Source: Bretschneidera sinensis (taxonomy: Eukaryota > Streptophyta > Magnoliopsida > Brassicales > Akaniaceae). Taken from it: a DNA stretch of 64,000 nt. Location: positions 58,471,584 to 58,535,583 of the forward strand of contig CM043705.1 of assembly GCA_023935145.1 (NCBI GenBank), read 5' to 3'. A model generated the notes under the pieces. It ran no database searches, was not told the DNA's origin, and was given only the letters and a program-made list of their open reading frames with translations. Of the stretch, positions 1 through 11,458 are shown piece by piece; position 1 is the stretch's first letter, and every line of letters starts with the position of its first letter. Position numbers and translations under genes: made by a program.

Positions 1-512
1 TTCTCCCATTTCTCAATCTATTTCATTGAATCTCTTCCTTATTTCACAAATAATTCACTCCTTAAACCCTATTAGATTATAAAATAAAAAAGTCACAGTG
101 AATAATAACAGGAGATTAAAAGGTTAGATTCGTCCACATCCGCCGCCATTTGTCGTGTACCGCTACCACTATCAGAACAACCGTCCTCCGACAATTAGAA
201 CCTAGTAACCATCACTGCCATCTCCGCAGTCTGCTGTTGTCACCTCCGACCAGTAACGTTCCGACCTCATAACATATTTCTGAGATTAGAAAAAGCCAAT
301 TTGTCTATCCCCGCCATTTTCTTGCCGAAATTCAACCAAAACTCACCGCAGGAAAGTCTGTTAACTCTCTAGAATCACCGCTGTCGATTCATTGGATTTT
401 GACCATTTTCAGGCCATGGGACTTGTATCACTGGAATTGGAATCTTCTGATCTACTTGTCCGTGAAGTTTCAACAGATAGGGAAGCTAGATCCACTGCCA
501 CGCACCCCACAT
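1..512. other. unassigned flank left of the first Athila-like element
   Basis: No ORF or repeat that I recognise. The first part is AT-rich; 130-410 is richer in C and resembles an untranslated leader or a decayed coding segment. The last five bases (508-512, CACAT) nearly match the five bases after the right LTR (5760-5764, CACGT). This stretch is therefore probably the target into which the 513-5759 element inserted. Confidence 0.4.
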
Positions 513-1801
513 TGATATGAGATTAAATATTCATATTTAAGCCCCTTAATTTACATTTGTTAAGCTCTTTGTTTACATATTTTATTATGTTTTACTTCAT
601 TTTTGTGTTTTCTGTGTTTTTTATAGGTTTGTGAAGAAAAGAAAGCATTTTGAAGCTTTAAAGGAAGAAAACTGAAGATCTGGAAAGAGCTTCTGCGATC
701 GAGCGCAACATAGCTGTGATCAAGTGCACAAGAAATTGTGCGCACACATAGAAGGCTTGAGCGCACCTATGCGCTCGAGCGCAGAAGCATGTGATTGAGC
801 GCACACGCACAGAGAGACGGCAGAGCCAGTTTTGGAAAGATTTCTTTCAGACCTATTTTGGAAATTAGGGTTTCGAGGCACCTTTAGAACCCTATAAATA
901 GACTTGTAAACACAGAAACAATATCTCCCTTTGGAGGAGCATATCTCTTTTTTAGTTTTAGGTCGGGAGGCCGGAGGTCAGAGGGGATTCTACAAAAGAA
1001 TTGACGGCTCTTCAATGGAGCTCTCTCGGGTTTCTTCTTTCCTTGATTTTATTATGTGTAACTAAACTTATAGTAAGGGCTTGGTTGAAGCCCTAATTAT
1101 GTTTAACCAATAATTCAGTATTGGCGCCTTTGCAATATTTATGTTGTGATTCTTAATTTGATTAATGCCTGTTTTTATTTAAATTCCTCATATGTGTGTG
1201 TCTGATCAACGTAGGCATGTGGTATGGATTAGTTAGTTGAATCAATTTGGATGACCGAGTCTTGGGTTCAACAATAGTAACAAAAGATATCCACACCAGA
1301 TTCTTGGGTTAATCAACATGGGAAACCAGGAGTGGATCAAGCCCTAGGTCTCGTGTGGTTGTCGATTTCCACCGATCCTATGCTCTCTTAAGGAACAACT
1401 CAGTATACACCTTGTTGAATCCATTAAGAGAGAAAAGAGTTAGAGTATACACCATGCCTAACTCGTTGCTTAGGGAAATCAATAGCCTAAGGAGTGGACC
1501 AAGCCCTTAGGTTGACAACTATTAGGTATTCATAGCATAAGTAGAGCATTGGCATACTGTTTTGTTGGGCTAGCATGATTAATGGTGGATATCAAGTCCC
1601 TACGCCTTTATCATTTTTATCTAAATCCAATAAATATTTCTATCTATTTTTACTTTGTGAAATTAATTCTAAATCAAAATTCACCAATCCCTGTGGAAAT
1701 GATCTCGCACTTGCACACTATGCTACTGTAGACCTTGTTCACTTGCAAATAAAACAAGTTTGGTTATTTGCTTATTTATTTAGGTAGATAAACGCACAAC
1801 A
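513..1801 (+). repeat. 5' LTR of Athila-like element 1
   Basis: Starts TGATATGAG and ends CACAACA; it pairs with 4468-5759 along its whole length with scattered differences. A TATA box (CCTATAAATAG, about 890-900) lies 380 bp into the LTR. Upstream of it, at about 690-805, are several copies of a GAGCGCA-containing motif. The two LTRs differ by small indels, for example in the motif array, so this is not a very recent insertion. Confidence 0.9.
890..901 (+). promoter_or_regulatory. LTR TATA box of Athila-like element 1
   Basis: CCTATAAATAG, repeated at 4828-4838 in the 3' LTR. It fits an RNA polymerase II promoter at the U3/R boundary. The GAGCGCA motif cluster ends about 85 bp upstream. Confidence 0.6.
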
Positions 1802-1807
1802 AGTTTT

Positions 1808-1822
1808 TGGCACCGTTGCCGG
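1808..1822 (+). other. primer-binding site, tRNA-Asp type
   Basis: TGGCACCGTTGCCGG lies six bases after the 5' LTR. It is close to the TGGCGCCGTTGCCGG form seen in Athila/Tat-clade elements; the same site occurs at 36193-36207 in the second Athila-like element. Confidence 0.8.
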
Positions 1823-2146
1823 AGATTGTTCTAAATTTCTTTTTAGAATTATTTTCGTTAGTAATTTTCATTTTTATTTTTATTTTTTTCTGTTCTATTT
1901 ATATTTTCTTTATTAAACAACCTTAATTTTTTTTTTTTATATTTTTCGTTTTATCTTTTTCTATTTTTGTTCAAGTGTGCAGCAGAGGAATTTTTGTCCT
2001 CATTGCGATCGAGCACACTAGTGTAGCACTTGAGCACAGGAAGAACAGCGATTGAGAGCAGGAAGGGTGTGCTTGAGTGCAAAAGGTCTAAAGAGTACCC
2101 TAGCAGCAGTACTGAAACTGCTGCACTAAAGCGGTTCAATTGATTC

Positions 2147-3160
2147 ATGCACAGGCTTCAATCCAGAAATCCAACCTTCTTTCCACTTAATACAGAGCAA
2201 GGAGTAAAGAGCAAGGACATGTATGAAGTGAACTTAAATGGTGGATTTCCAAATTGGTTAGTTGCTATGGAAAGAAAGATAGATACGCTTATAAAAGCCA
2301 TGACTGCCCAAAACATCTCACCTAGTCCACAAGCCAAACAACTCTAGGTATGGGATATATGTTCTCATTTTGATCACACTATTGACACTTGCCCTTTATA
2401 TTCATCTGCAGATCAAGAGCAAGCAAATTATGAGGGACTGAACAACTACAACATATATGCAAATATCTATAATCCTGCATGGCGGAACCACCCCAACCTC
2501 TCATGGAGTAACAATCAAAATGCTTTGAACCTTCAAAGACAACAAAGAAACTCCCAACAAGCAGCTCAAACAGTTTCGGAATCAAAGAAGAGTGACCTAG
2601 AGAGTCTTGTGATGCAATTAGCAACTCAGCAACAACAACTGATGGCTTCACAAGAACAGTTCATAACAGAAACAAGACAATTTCGGACTGAGCAAAAGCA
2701 AATCACTGCAAAGCATGGGCAAGTCATTCAAAGACTAGAAGAACAAGTGGGGCAATTGGCTAAGGAGCTAAGTGAAAGAAAACAGGGAGAATTTCCAACC
2801 CAAAAAATACCCACTCTAGGTACTGTTGAGCAAGCTTTTCAGTTCCATCACATTGATCCATCGGAGACCACCCCTACCCTTAGTTTCACAAGATCGAATA
2901 TAAAGCCAACATCTGATGATGTTACTAATGACATCATTGAAACTGTGCACCTCATTGAGCCCACTCCAAAGCATCCAAGTAAGTATACCGACCCATTTGA
3001 AATTCTTATACCTACTAATACTACTTTTTTCCCTTCTATTGTCCAGACACCAAATTTGGAGTTGAAGCAACTGTCGAAGCATTTGACTTATGCTTATATG
3101 GGAGAGAATAAGACACTACTTGTGCTAGTTGCTACCAATCTTAGTTTTGGGGAAGAATAA
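2147..3160 (+). pseudogene. Athila-like gag C-terminal half plus trace of pre-RT pol
   Basis: One continuous frame of about 337 codons with a single in-frame TAG at 2345-2347. After it comes a degenerate zinc-knuckle-like run (Cys, His and Cys-Pro, roughly 2362-2394), then the motif WRNHPNLSW (about 2482-2508), typical of Athila/Tat gag proteins. A Gln-rich region of coiled-coil character follows (about 2525-2790). The final 35 residues, including LTYAYMGENKTL, resemble the stretch just before the reverse transcriptase in Athila pol. The frame stops at 3158-3160 and everything from RT to integrase is gone. It gave structural capsid functions in a full-length parent and is now a relic. The start is uncertain; 2147 is simply the first ATG after the leader. 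Confidence 0.75.
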
Positions 3161-4467
3161 GGCTTGGTCCGGCTGAAGACGTTAAACTTAGTGCTCATGG
3201 GAGGCACCCCACAGCTTATCCTTTTATTTTATTTTATTTTTATTGTTTTTCATATTTGTTGTTATTTATTTATTTTTCAGACTTTTTGTTTTCCCGTATT
3301 ATGTTAGTTTTTCTTTTTTAGGGACAATGTATGCATCCGTTCAAGTTTGGGGGTGTGCTATGAGCCATGTTGGCCCAGCTCCCAGGTCAGATCTTTTCAT
3401 ATTATGCACACATTGGAGACAATGCGTAGTTTAAGTTTGGGGGTATAGGAGACACATTCACACACTTGTCCCAGTTTTTTTTTTTTTGAAAAGATAAATG
3501 CATATTCATATTATGTTAAAAATTTTTGTTGATCTAAACGAATACAGTGATACGATTTCATCAGTGAGCTTAAAATCCTAAACACATTAGCTGATAATAA
3601 AGTTTTAAGGTGTAGTTACCTACTTTTGGCATCTAAGAATTCACAAGTTTGATCTAAAAACTGACAAGAGCACATTAGCATATAATGGTGTGAGGTATGA
3701 TATATAATTTCTATGTATATGTTTCCATGACTTAACTGTAATCGGATAACTTGTTTGAATAACACTTTGGCATAAAAAAATAGAAAAGAATGTTATTATG
3801 CAAAAAAGAGAAAATAAAATGCTCCTAATGATCATTAAATATATTTTCCACTGAGAACTGGACCTCTTACCTCAGTAAGTAATGAGTGTCCACGTCAAAA
3901 GGTGGGAATTTCACTTGGAAGCATTGAGACCAGTTAGTTTCGTAGCCTTTTTGACTCAAGTTAGTAAGTTCTTAAGGGTGTCTTTACACTTAATGCCCTA
4001 AAACCATCTGGTTTGGGAGTTATTGGCTAAACACTCGCTACATGGGTCAATTAGAAAGCTTAATTGAACTCAATATGGCAAAAAGCTCATAATAAAAGAA
4101 AAAGAAAAGAAATAAAACTATGCCATAATTGTTCATTCTGATAGGGAATTCGATGAATGTTAAGACACCGAAACACTTCACATTGGAATCATTTGGAAGC
4201 TTCATCTTTTATGTGCTAGTTTACCATACACTGATTCGGACTTTTGATGCCTTAGCCTGCCTCTTGTAAGTAATTAAAATTTAAAACTCCTATTCACTGC
4301 GAAGATGGGTTTGTACTTTAAGCTTGCTAATGAATAAATATCATGGTTTGTGTGACAGTTAAATTTTCGAATACCATAAATGATGGATTTATCTTTGCGT
4401 CTTTGTTTTTTATTTAGTTTTTAGTTTCGTATTGCTAAGGGACTAGCAATATGTAAGTTTAGGGGTG
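3161..4467 (+). other. Athila 3' non-coding region with several polypurine-like tracts
   Basis: No gene. It begins with a conserved block (about 3168-3215, including CTCATGGGAGGCACCCCAC) that recurs at about 48780-48825 in the second Athila-like element. The two regions are related over about 1.3 kb. Tracts of the form AAGTTTGGGGGT occur at about 3345-3356 and 3431-3444. A related tract sits directly before the 3' LTR at about 4456-4466, where plus-strand priming would occur. Confidence 0.7.
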
Positions 4468-5759
4468 TGATAGGAGCTTAAATATTCATATTTAAGCCCT
4501 TTAATTTACATTTGTTAAGCTCTTTGTTTACATATTTTATTATGTTTTACATCATTTTTGTATTTTCTGTGTTTTTTATAGGCTTGTGAAGAAAATAAAG
4601 CCTTTTGAAGCTTTAAAGGAAGAAAACTGAAGATCTGGAAAGAACTAGTGCGATTGAGCGCAACATTGTTGCGATTAGGCGCACAAGCAATCTTCCGCAC
4701 ACATAGAAGGCTCGAGCGCATAAGCATGCGATCGAGCGCACATGCACAGAGAGGCGGCAGAGCCAGTTTTGGAAAAATTTCTTCCGGACCTATTTTGGAA
4801 ATTAGGGTTTCGAGGCACCTTTAGAACCCTATAAATAGACTTGTAAACACAGAAACAATATCTACCTTTGGAGGACCATATCTCCCTTTGAGAAGCATAT
4901 CTCCTTTTTAGTTTTAGTTTTAGGTCGAGAGGCCGAAGGCCAGAGGGGATTCTACAAAAGAATTGGCGGCTCTTCAATGGAGCTCACTCGGGTTTCTTCT
5001 TTCCTTTATTTTATTATGTGTAACTAAACTTATAGTAAGGGCTTGGTTGAAGCCTCAATTATGTTTAACCAATAATTCAGTATTGGCACCTTTGCAATAT
5101 TTATGTTGTGATTCTTAATTTGATTAATGCCTGTTTTTATTTAAATTCCTCATATATGTATGTCTGATCAACGTATGCATGTGGTATGGATTAGTTAGTT
5201 GAATCAATTTGGATGACCGAGTCCTGGGTTCAACAATAGTAACAAAAGATATCCACACCGGATTCTTGGGTTAATCAACATAGGAAATCGGGAGTGGACC
5301 AAGCCCTAGGTCCCGTGTGGTTGTCGATTTTCACAGATCTTATGCTCTCTTAAGGAACAACTCAGTATACACCATGCTGAATCCCTTAAGAGAGAAAAGA
5401 GTTAGAGTATACTGCCTAACTCGTTGCTTAGGGAAATCAATAGCCTAAGGAGTGGACCAAACCCTTAGGTTGACAACCATTAGGTATTCATAGCATGAGT
5501 AGAGCATTGGCATATTGTTTTGTTGGGGTAGCCTGATTAGTGGCAGATGTCAAGTCCCTACACCTTTATCATTATTATCTAAATCCAATAAATATTTCTA
5601 TCTATTTTTACTTTGTGAAATTAATTCTAAATCGAAATTCACCAATCCGTGTGGAAATGATCTCGCACTTACACATTATGCTACTGTAGACCTTGTGCAC
5701 TTGAAAGTAAAACAAGTTCAGTTATTTGCTTATTTATTTAGGTAGATAAATGCACAACA
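4468..5759 (+). repeat. 3' LTR of Athila-like element 1
   Basis: Partner of 513-1801. Begins TGATAGGAG and ends GCACAACA, followed by CACGT (target duplication with one mismatch to CACAT at 508-512). Carries the same TATA box at 4828-4838 and a slightly shorter GAGCGCA motif cluster at about 4650-4745. Confidence 0.9.
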
Positions 5760-7342
5760 CACGTGCCAACATTTGTGCCACTATGCTGAGCCGAGTTCTT
5801 GAGCCAAGCCACTTACTACATGAGCCGAGCCGAGCAACTTAGAAAAAGATTAGGTTTATTTATTTATTTAATTTCCTCTTATGTAGTTGCTGATTTTTGT
5901 ATTAAAAAAACTTCGAAAAAAAAAACAACAAGAGCACTTGGAGTCACTTGTGAGGAATGAGTGAGTTTAGTCGGGAACTTCTGGTTATAGTTCATCTTGT
6001 ACTGTATCCCATTACATAAGATGTGTTCTATCAAGTTTTTGGCCTGTTTGGGCATGTGGAGAAAATTAATCTTTTCTCCAATTCAATGGAATTTCAAGCT
6101 CTCGTGCAATACTATTGGCTTCAATATTCTATTTGGGCTAAAACCAAGTTGGATGGTCAGTGTATTTATGCTAATTGATGCCAATTGGAGATCAATTATT
6201 CCACCTTTGAGACTCAAATTCGCAAGATGTAACAACTCCTTGAACAAGTTAAACAATAAGTGGAAGCAACTTTCACAAAAACTTCTACCAATCCGGATTC
6301 CATTCAAGACGAGTCTGAAGTTGTTTCTCTAATCCATACAGAATTTGAAACGAATGAACAAATTATTGAAGAAATTTCTATCATTCACTGTGAGGATGTA
6401 CTTGTTGAGTCACTTCACAAGGCCAAAACCAAGATGAGGGCAAAATTTGTGTGTGTGACCTTATTTACATTGATTTTGTCCTCTCGCACTGGATTGAGGC
6501 TCCTCAACAACTCCTCTTGATATCATTCTTCTGCTCAATCAAGAATACTACATCTCGAAAATTGCAAGTTTTTTCTATGCAACTTCACAAATCACAAGTT
6601 TTGATACTTCACCACTTCAAAACTCGTGGTCCAGTTTTTTGTAAGTTGGGGAGAATGATACAGAAAAGGAAAGGAAATGAATTATGTATTATTCTATATT
6701 AGGGAATTATTATTTTTTTGATTTATTTCCTATTAGGTTGGGGATTTTATTTGAGAGTTATTATGTTTTGATTTATTTCCTTTTATGTTAGGGATGTTAT
6801 TAATTAGTAGAATTTTCTAGTGTGCTTTGTGCTTATATAGACGCCTTATTATGTTAATTTATTAAAAAATATTTTGTAGTATTACAAATTCAATTGCACT
6901 TCCTTTTAACTTCAATGTGCATACTACACGAGAAACTACACCATGATATTACTATATAGGATCTCAAATCGTTAGAAAGACATTCTTTTTTTTCTACCTT
7001 TCGAGATGAGATCATTTGTAGTAAATTGATTCTTTTTTTCCTGTTTTAAGTACTAGAAACATAAGTTGTCTTAATACAAATTACTATAATGGTGTGTTTA
7101 GTATGAGAAAAAATGCTACAAAAGAAAAGTAAAAGAAGATAAATGTTTGTGGAATGAACTTTTCTCTTGTTTAGTAGCAAACAAAAGTGGGAGAAAAGAA
7201 AATTAAGATGATGGATGTTTTCCTCTTGCATGTACAAATCATAATCCTCCAAAATTGAAAGGATTGGAGAGTGAAAAATAAGAGATAAAAAAGATGAGAT
7301 TATCAATTACCAATTAATCCTTATTTAAGGGCAAAACTTATA
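5760..7342. other. degenerate retroelement debris and AT-rich DNA
   Basis: Short ORFs at 5997-6332, 6260-6520 and 6451-6702 have no family I recognise. The ORF at 6260 is acidic and could be a retroelement protein remnant. At about 6638-6656 a run ending GTTGGGGAGAA is followed by TGATACAGAAAAGG. That is the usual arrangement of a polypurine tract followed by an LTR start, so the 3' end of an old LTR element probably lies here, with its LTR decayed beyond about 6900. The rest is AT-rich with no gene. Confidence 0.35.
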
Positions 7343-7596
7343 TTTTAGAAGCAGAAAATCACCCAAAAAAATCACACACACAACTACTTTTTAAAAGAAC
7401 TGAAACTTGTAGTCGAATTGAAACACACACTCTGCTTCTATAAAATCATGTTACAAAGCCAAACCTTTATATAGGCTCCTAACACAACTACTACACGAAT
7501 TACTAATAAAATAGACAAATCAGTCCAATTAAGAATTGGTTAACTAAATCTATTAGAATTAAAATAACTAAGCCTACTTGATTTAAGTTTCTAACA
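7343..7596 (-). repeat. 3' LTR of the minus-strand Copia
   Basis: Aligns with 11196-11458 throughout. Its plus-strand right end is GTTTCTAACA at 7587-7596; the opposite end is mutated (TTTTAGAAGC instead of TGTTAGAAAC). Confidence 0.8.
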
Positions 7597-10500
7597 ATGC
7601 CTCCCTTAAACCAAGTTTTCAAGCTTGAACATCTCCACCATCTTCTTGAGCTTCAAAAATGTGTCTGCCCAATCACTATTTGTATATTCAACAAGTTTTA
7701 TGCCATTAGTGCAAGAATAAAAAATACCATCACTTTGCATAACTTAGACATATCTCAAAATACGCATTACGGCCCGCAAGAGAGATTGACGCAGAGCCTC
7801 CATAAATTTGTTGATAATCCCAACACCATAGACAATATCAAGTCGAGTATAAGTCAAATATTGTAAACTTTCCACCAATCTTTTAAAATTGGTAGAATAA
7901 ACTAATTCACCATTTCCATATTTCACAAGTTTTAATCTTGTCCAACTAGAGTTAAACTTGGCTTGCTTGCTTCCATCTTGAATCTCTTCAAAATATCACT
8001 AGCATATTTTTTTGTGAAATAAATATGTCGTCGTCTCTTTGAGTCATCTTAATGCCTTGGAAGAAAGACATCAAATCCATATCTGTTATCTCAAACTGAC
8101 TAATTATAGCATTGAAATTTGTCATCAATTTCGAGTTATTTCAAGTAAAAATCAAATCATGCACATATAAACACACAATAAGGATGTCTCACTGCAAGTT
8201 AGATTTAACATACAAAGTATGCTCATAGGGACATCTATGAAATCCATTCTCTAGAAAATAATAATTGATGTGCGTATACCACACTCTAGGAGCTTGTTTC
8301 AAACCATACAAAGCCCTTTTCAATTGATATACTTTTTCTTCCTCCTTTTTTTTCACATAACATGTAGGTTATTCAACATACACTTCTTCTTCAAACAGAC
8401 TATTTAAGAAAGAAGACTTCACATCCATTTGAAAAACATTTCAATGATTTTGGGCGGCAAGATAAATAATAATACACACAGCATCAAGTCTAACAACAAG
8501 AGAAAATACCTCAAAATGATCAATACCTAACTTTTTCTTGTATCCTTTAGCTACTTGCCGCGCTTTGAAACGATCCAATTCTCCACTAGGCTTGTACTTG
8601 GTCTTGTACACCCACTTGACACCAATTGTCTTCTTATCACTTGGAAGAGTAGTGAGCTCTCAGTGTTATTTTTCCTAATTGCATGAATTTCTTGATCCAT
8701 CACATGAACCCAATGATCATCACAAGTAGTTTCCTCGTATATCAAAGGATCATAGTCTACAAACAAAGAAAAATTTATCATGTCTTCATCATCAACAGAA
8801 TCAGTTTCATTACAAACCATATAGTCCTGAAAACGTGTAGGCAAATGACGTTGACATTGTGGACGACTAGATGAATATGTAGGTATAGGCAACACATTAA
8901 TAGGCTACAAATTTTTTTCTTCAATTTATCTCTCTACATCATCAGTAACTGGTAACGGTAATGATTCTTTTATTTTAACAGACCAATCCCAAACACCTTG
9001 CTCATCAAAGGTGACATCGCGACTCATAATCACTTTGCTTGTTTTCGGGTTATATAACTTATAGTCTTTTGTCTCATGGCTATAGCTAATAAAAATGCAT
9101 TTTTTAGCTTTATCGTCAAACTTTTTTTTCAATGCATTAGGAACATGAGCGTAGGTTATACAACCAAACACACGACTAATGTTGGGCTTTCAACGAGTCC
9201 AAGTTTCATGTAGGGATTTACCATGAACACTTTTGTAGGGCACCTGTTCAAAATATAGATAGCACAAGAAACAGGTTATGCCCAAAAAACTTTCAGGAAA
9301 TTTTTATTATGTAACATGCATCTAACCATATCCATAACAGTTTTGTTCTTCCTCTTTGCTACTCCGTTTTGTTGAGTAGTGTATCTAACAATTAATTGAT
9401 ATTCAATCTCATGTTTTCTCAGTAGATCATCAGATAGTATATTTGGTGCCTCTATTAGTTCTCAAAATTTTAATAGAATGCCTACTAGATTTTTCAACAT
9501 AAGTCAGCAAATTTTTTAACACATCATAGGCTTCAGTTTTATTTTTCAAAAAATAAACTCGTGCTTTTCTACTGAAATCAACAATGAAAGTAACAAAATA
9601 CTTGCTACTTCCATTAGATGGAACCTTCATTGAGCATAAATTGAAATGCACAAGTTCAAGTGGTTTTTTGGCTCTCCAAGCTTTTCCCTTTAGAAAGTCT
9701 TTTCTATACTTCTTTCCCAAAACACGACTCGCATACTCTATTTGGCATATCAATAAATGGCAAACCCGAAACAAAATTTCTATTAGCGTGAAATTCTATA
9801 CTACCAAAATTCAAGTGTCCAAGACGTATATTCCAAAGCCAAATATTATCAATAACCACATAACTAAAGTAAGGCAAATTCTCACAATTAATATTCAATG
9901 AAAACATGCTATTTTAAGTCATATATACCTTTGCTATAAGTCATTTTTCATCATCGCTAATAGTGCAACCTTCTTTGTTGATATACACATCGTAGCCTTT
10001 CTCTGCAAGTTGCTCAACACTCTAGAGATTATGAAAAATACTTGGCACATAGAAAACCTCAAAATAGAATTGAGAGGCCCACCCTTCAACCGAATGCTAA
10101 TCTTTCTTATCCCCGTAATTGATATTTTTATATTATTTTCAAGAGTCACCTCAGAGCAATAGGACTCATCTAATGCTAAAACATCTCATTTTTACCACAC
10201 ATGTGATTGTTACAACTTGTATCCAAAAACTGTTTATTATTCTATTTTTTCTCTGCCTTATGACTCATCAATAACAAAGTTTTAGCATTATTACCACTGT
10301 TGTCAGCAACTTTAGCATGATGCTCCCTATTATTTGCTTTTTTAAAATGACACTTGTTTCGATAATGACCATATCGCTTACAGTAATGACATTGAATATG
10401 AGATTTACACTCATTCTAATAATGTTTATACCTTTTTTACTTGTGACACTAAATATTAGATGTGTTGCTAGTTTGGCTATGCCTAAAATTTCTTCCCCTT

Positions 10501-11170
10501 CTGCCTCTGTTGCTTTAACCTCTCTTACTTAATTCTGACTTATTCATTGAGTCATCTTTTTCTTTCTTGAAACTCAATTGAGCTTGCAAAGTTTCTTCAA
10601 CTTTAGCCTTTAATTTTTCATTCAAACGTTGTTCATGAGCCCCTAAAGATCATTATAAATCATCAACGGTCATCTTATTGAGATTTTTGGATTCTTCAAT
10701 AGCCACTACAACATGCTCAAATCGAATTGTCAATGTCTGAAAAAATTTTCAAAGATATGTAGATATTTGATATCTTCCCCATCAGCTTTCATATTGTTAA
10801 CAAGTGCTTGTGTGCACATAAAATAATCAACCACGCTTTCATTATTTTTCATTCGATGAAACTCAAACTATCTGTGCATAATCTGCAACCGTATCTTTTG
10901 TACCTTATTTGCACCATTATAAGAATTAATTAAAATATCTAATGCTAATTTTGCTTATGTAGCATGCATAATTTATCAAAAACTTCCAATTCTACAACTT
11001 CAAAAATATGGTATTGTAAGTTGTGTCCCACTCTTTGGTTTAGTAACTCCATTAAAGAATCTATTTAATCAAAGAAAGTCTTCATATTAATTTTCCACTT
11101 TTTGAAATCTTCTTTTTCTATCATACTTGAACACATGACATTCGACATATTTTGTCATCGAACCCATTAT
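7597..11170 (-). pseudogene. Copia gag-pol remnant (minus strand)
   Basis: Read from high to low coordinates. A gag region (about 11160-10560) has many stops. A zinc knuckle with CX2CX4HX4C spacing (CHYCKRYGHYRNKC) lies at about 10351-10394. A protease-like FLDTSCNNHM run is at about 10195-10230, where the usual Asp-Ser-Gly is altered. The pre-integrase and integrase pieces are at about 9907-9430 and 9171-8926, the latter containing the C-terminal run DYKLYNPKTSKVI. The RT start is at about 8895-8551 and the RT end at 7926-7744, including SLQYLTYTRLDIVYGVG. RNase H is cut short at the 3' LTR, leaving only its first Asp region. Numerous frameshifts and stops show it is dead. I do not assign a Copia lineage. 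Confidence 0.8.
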
Positions 11171-11173
11171 TTT

Positions 11174-11194
11174 TTCACCTATCTCTGATATCAA
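11174..11194 (-). other. primer-binding site of the minus-strand Copia (initiator-Met type)
   Basis: On the minus strand, TTGATATCAGAG lies just inside the 5' LTR. It is one base from the TGGTATCAGAG form complementary to initiator tRNA-Met. Confidence 0.55.
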
Positions 11195-11195
11195 A

Positions 11196-11458
11196 TGTTA
11201 GAAACAAAAAATCACCAAAAAGAACTTGCACACACGAAACTATTTTTTTTAAAGAATTGAAACTTGCAACCGAACTGAAACCTACACGTTGCTTCCTTAA
11301 AATGATGTTACTAAGCTAAGTCTTTATATAGCTCCTAACACAACTACTATTAGAATAAGAATTACTAATAAAATAGACAAACCACTCCAATTAGAAATTG
11401 ATTAACTAAATCTACTAGAACTAAAATAACTAATCCTACTTGGTTATAGTTTCTAACA
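11196..11458 (-). repeat. 5' LTR of the minus-strand Copia
   Basis: 263 bp with perfect 10-bp inverted ends (TGTTAGAAAC and GTTTCTAACA). Partner of 7343-7596. Confidence 0.85.

Larger units (their letters stand above)
513..5759 (+). mobile_element. Athila-like Ty3/Gypsy element, non-autonomous
   Basis: A complete LTR-to-LTR unit of about 5.2 kb. Near-identical LTRs (513-1801 and 4468-5759) begin TGATA and end CAACA. A primer-binding site of the tRNA-Asp type follows the 5' LTR, and a purine-rich tract precedes the 3' LTR. The internal part is only about 2.7 kb: a gag remnant, a very short trace of the pre-RT region, and about 1.3 kb of non-coding DNA. Reverse transcriptase, RNase H and integrase are absent, so it could only have moved with proteins from a relative. 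The flanking duplication is CACAT/CACGT, with one mismatch. The Athila assignment rests on the PBS, the gag WRNHP motif and the shared 3' block also seen at 48776-50110. Confidence 0.85.
7343..11458 (-). mobile_element. decayed Ty1/Copia retrotransposon, minus strand
   Basis: Two short related LTRs (11196-11458 as 5' LTR and 7343-7596 as 3' LTR on the minus strand) flank about 3.6 kb of broken gag-pol in Copia order: gag, protease, integrase, reverse transcriptase, RNase H. The right LTR has inverted ends TGTTAGAAAC/GTTTCTAACA. Putative target duplications are poor (TTATA/CTGTA), in line with an old insertion. Each LTR has a minus-strand TATA box (about 7465-7475 and 11321-11330). Confidence 0.85.
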
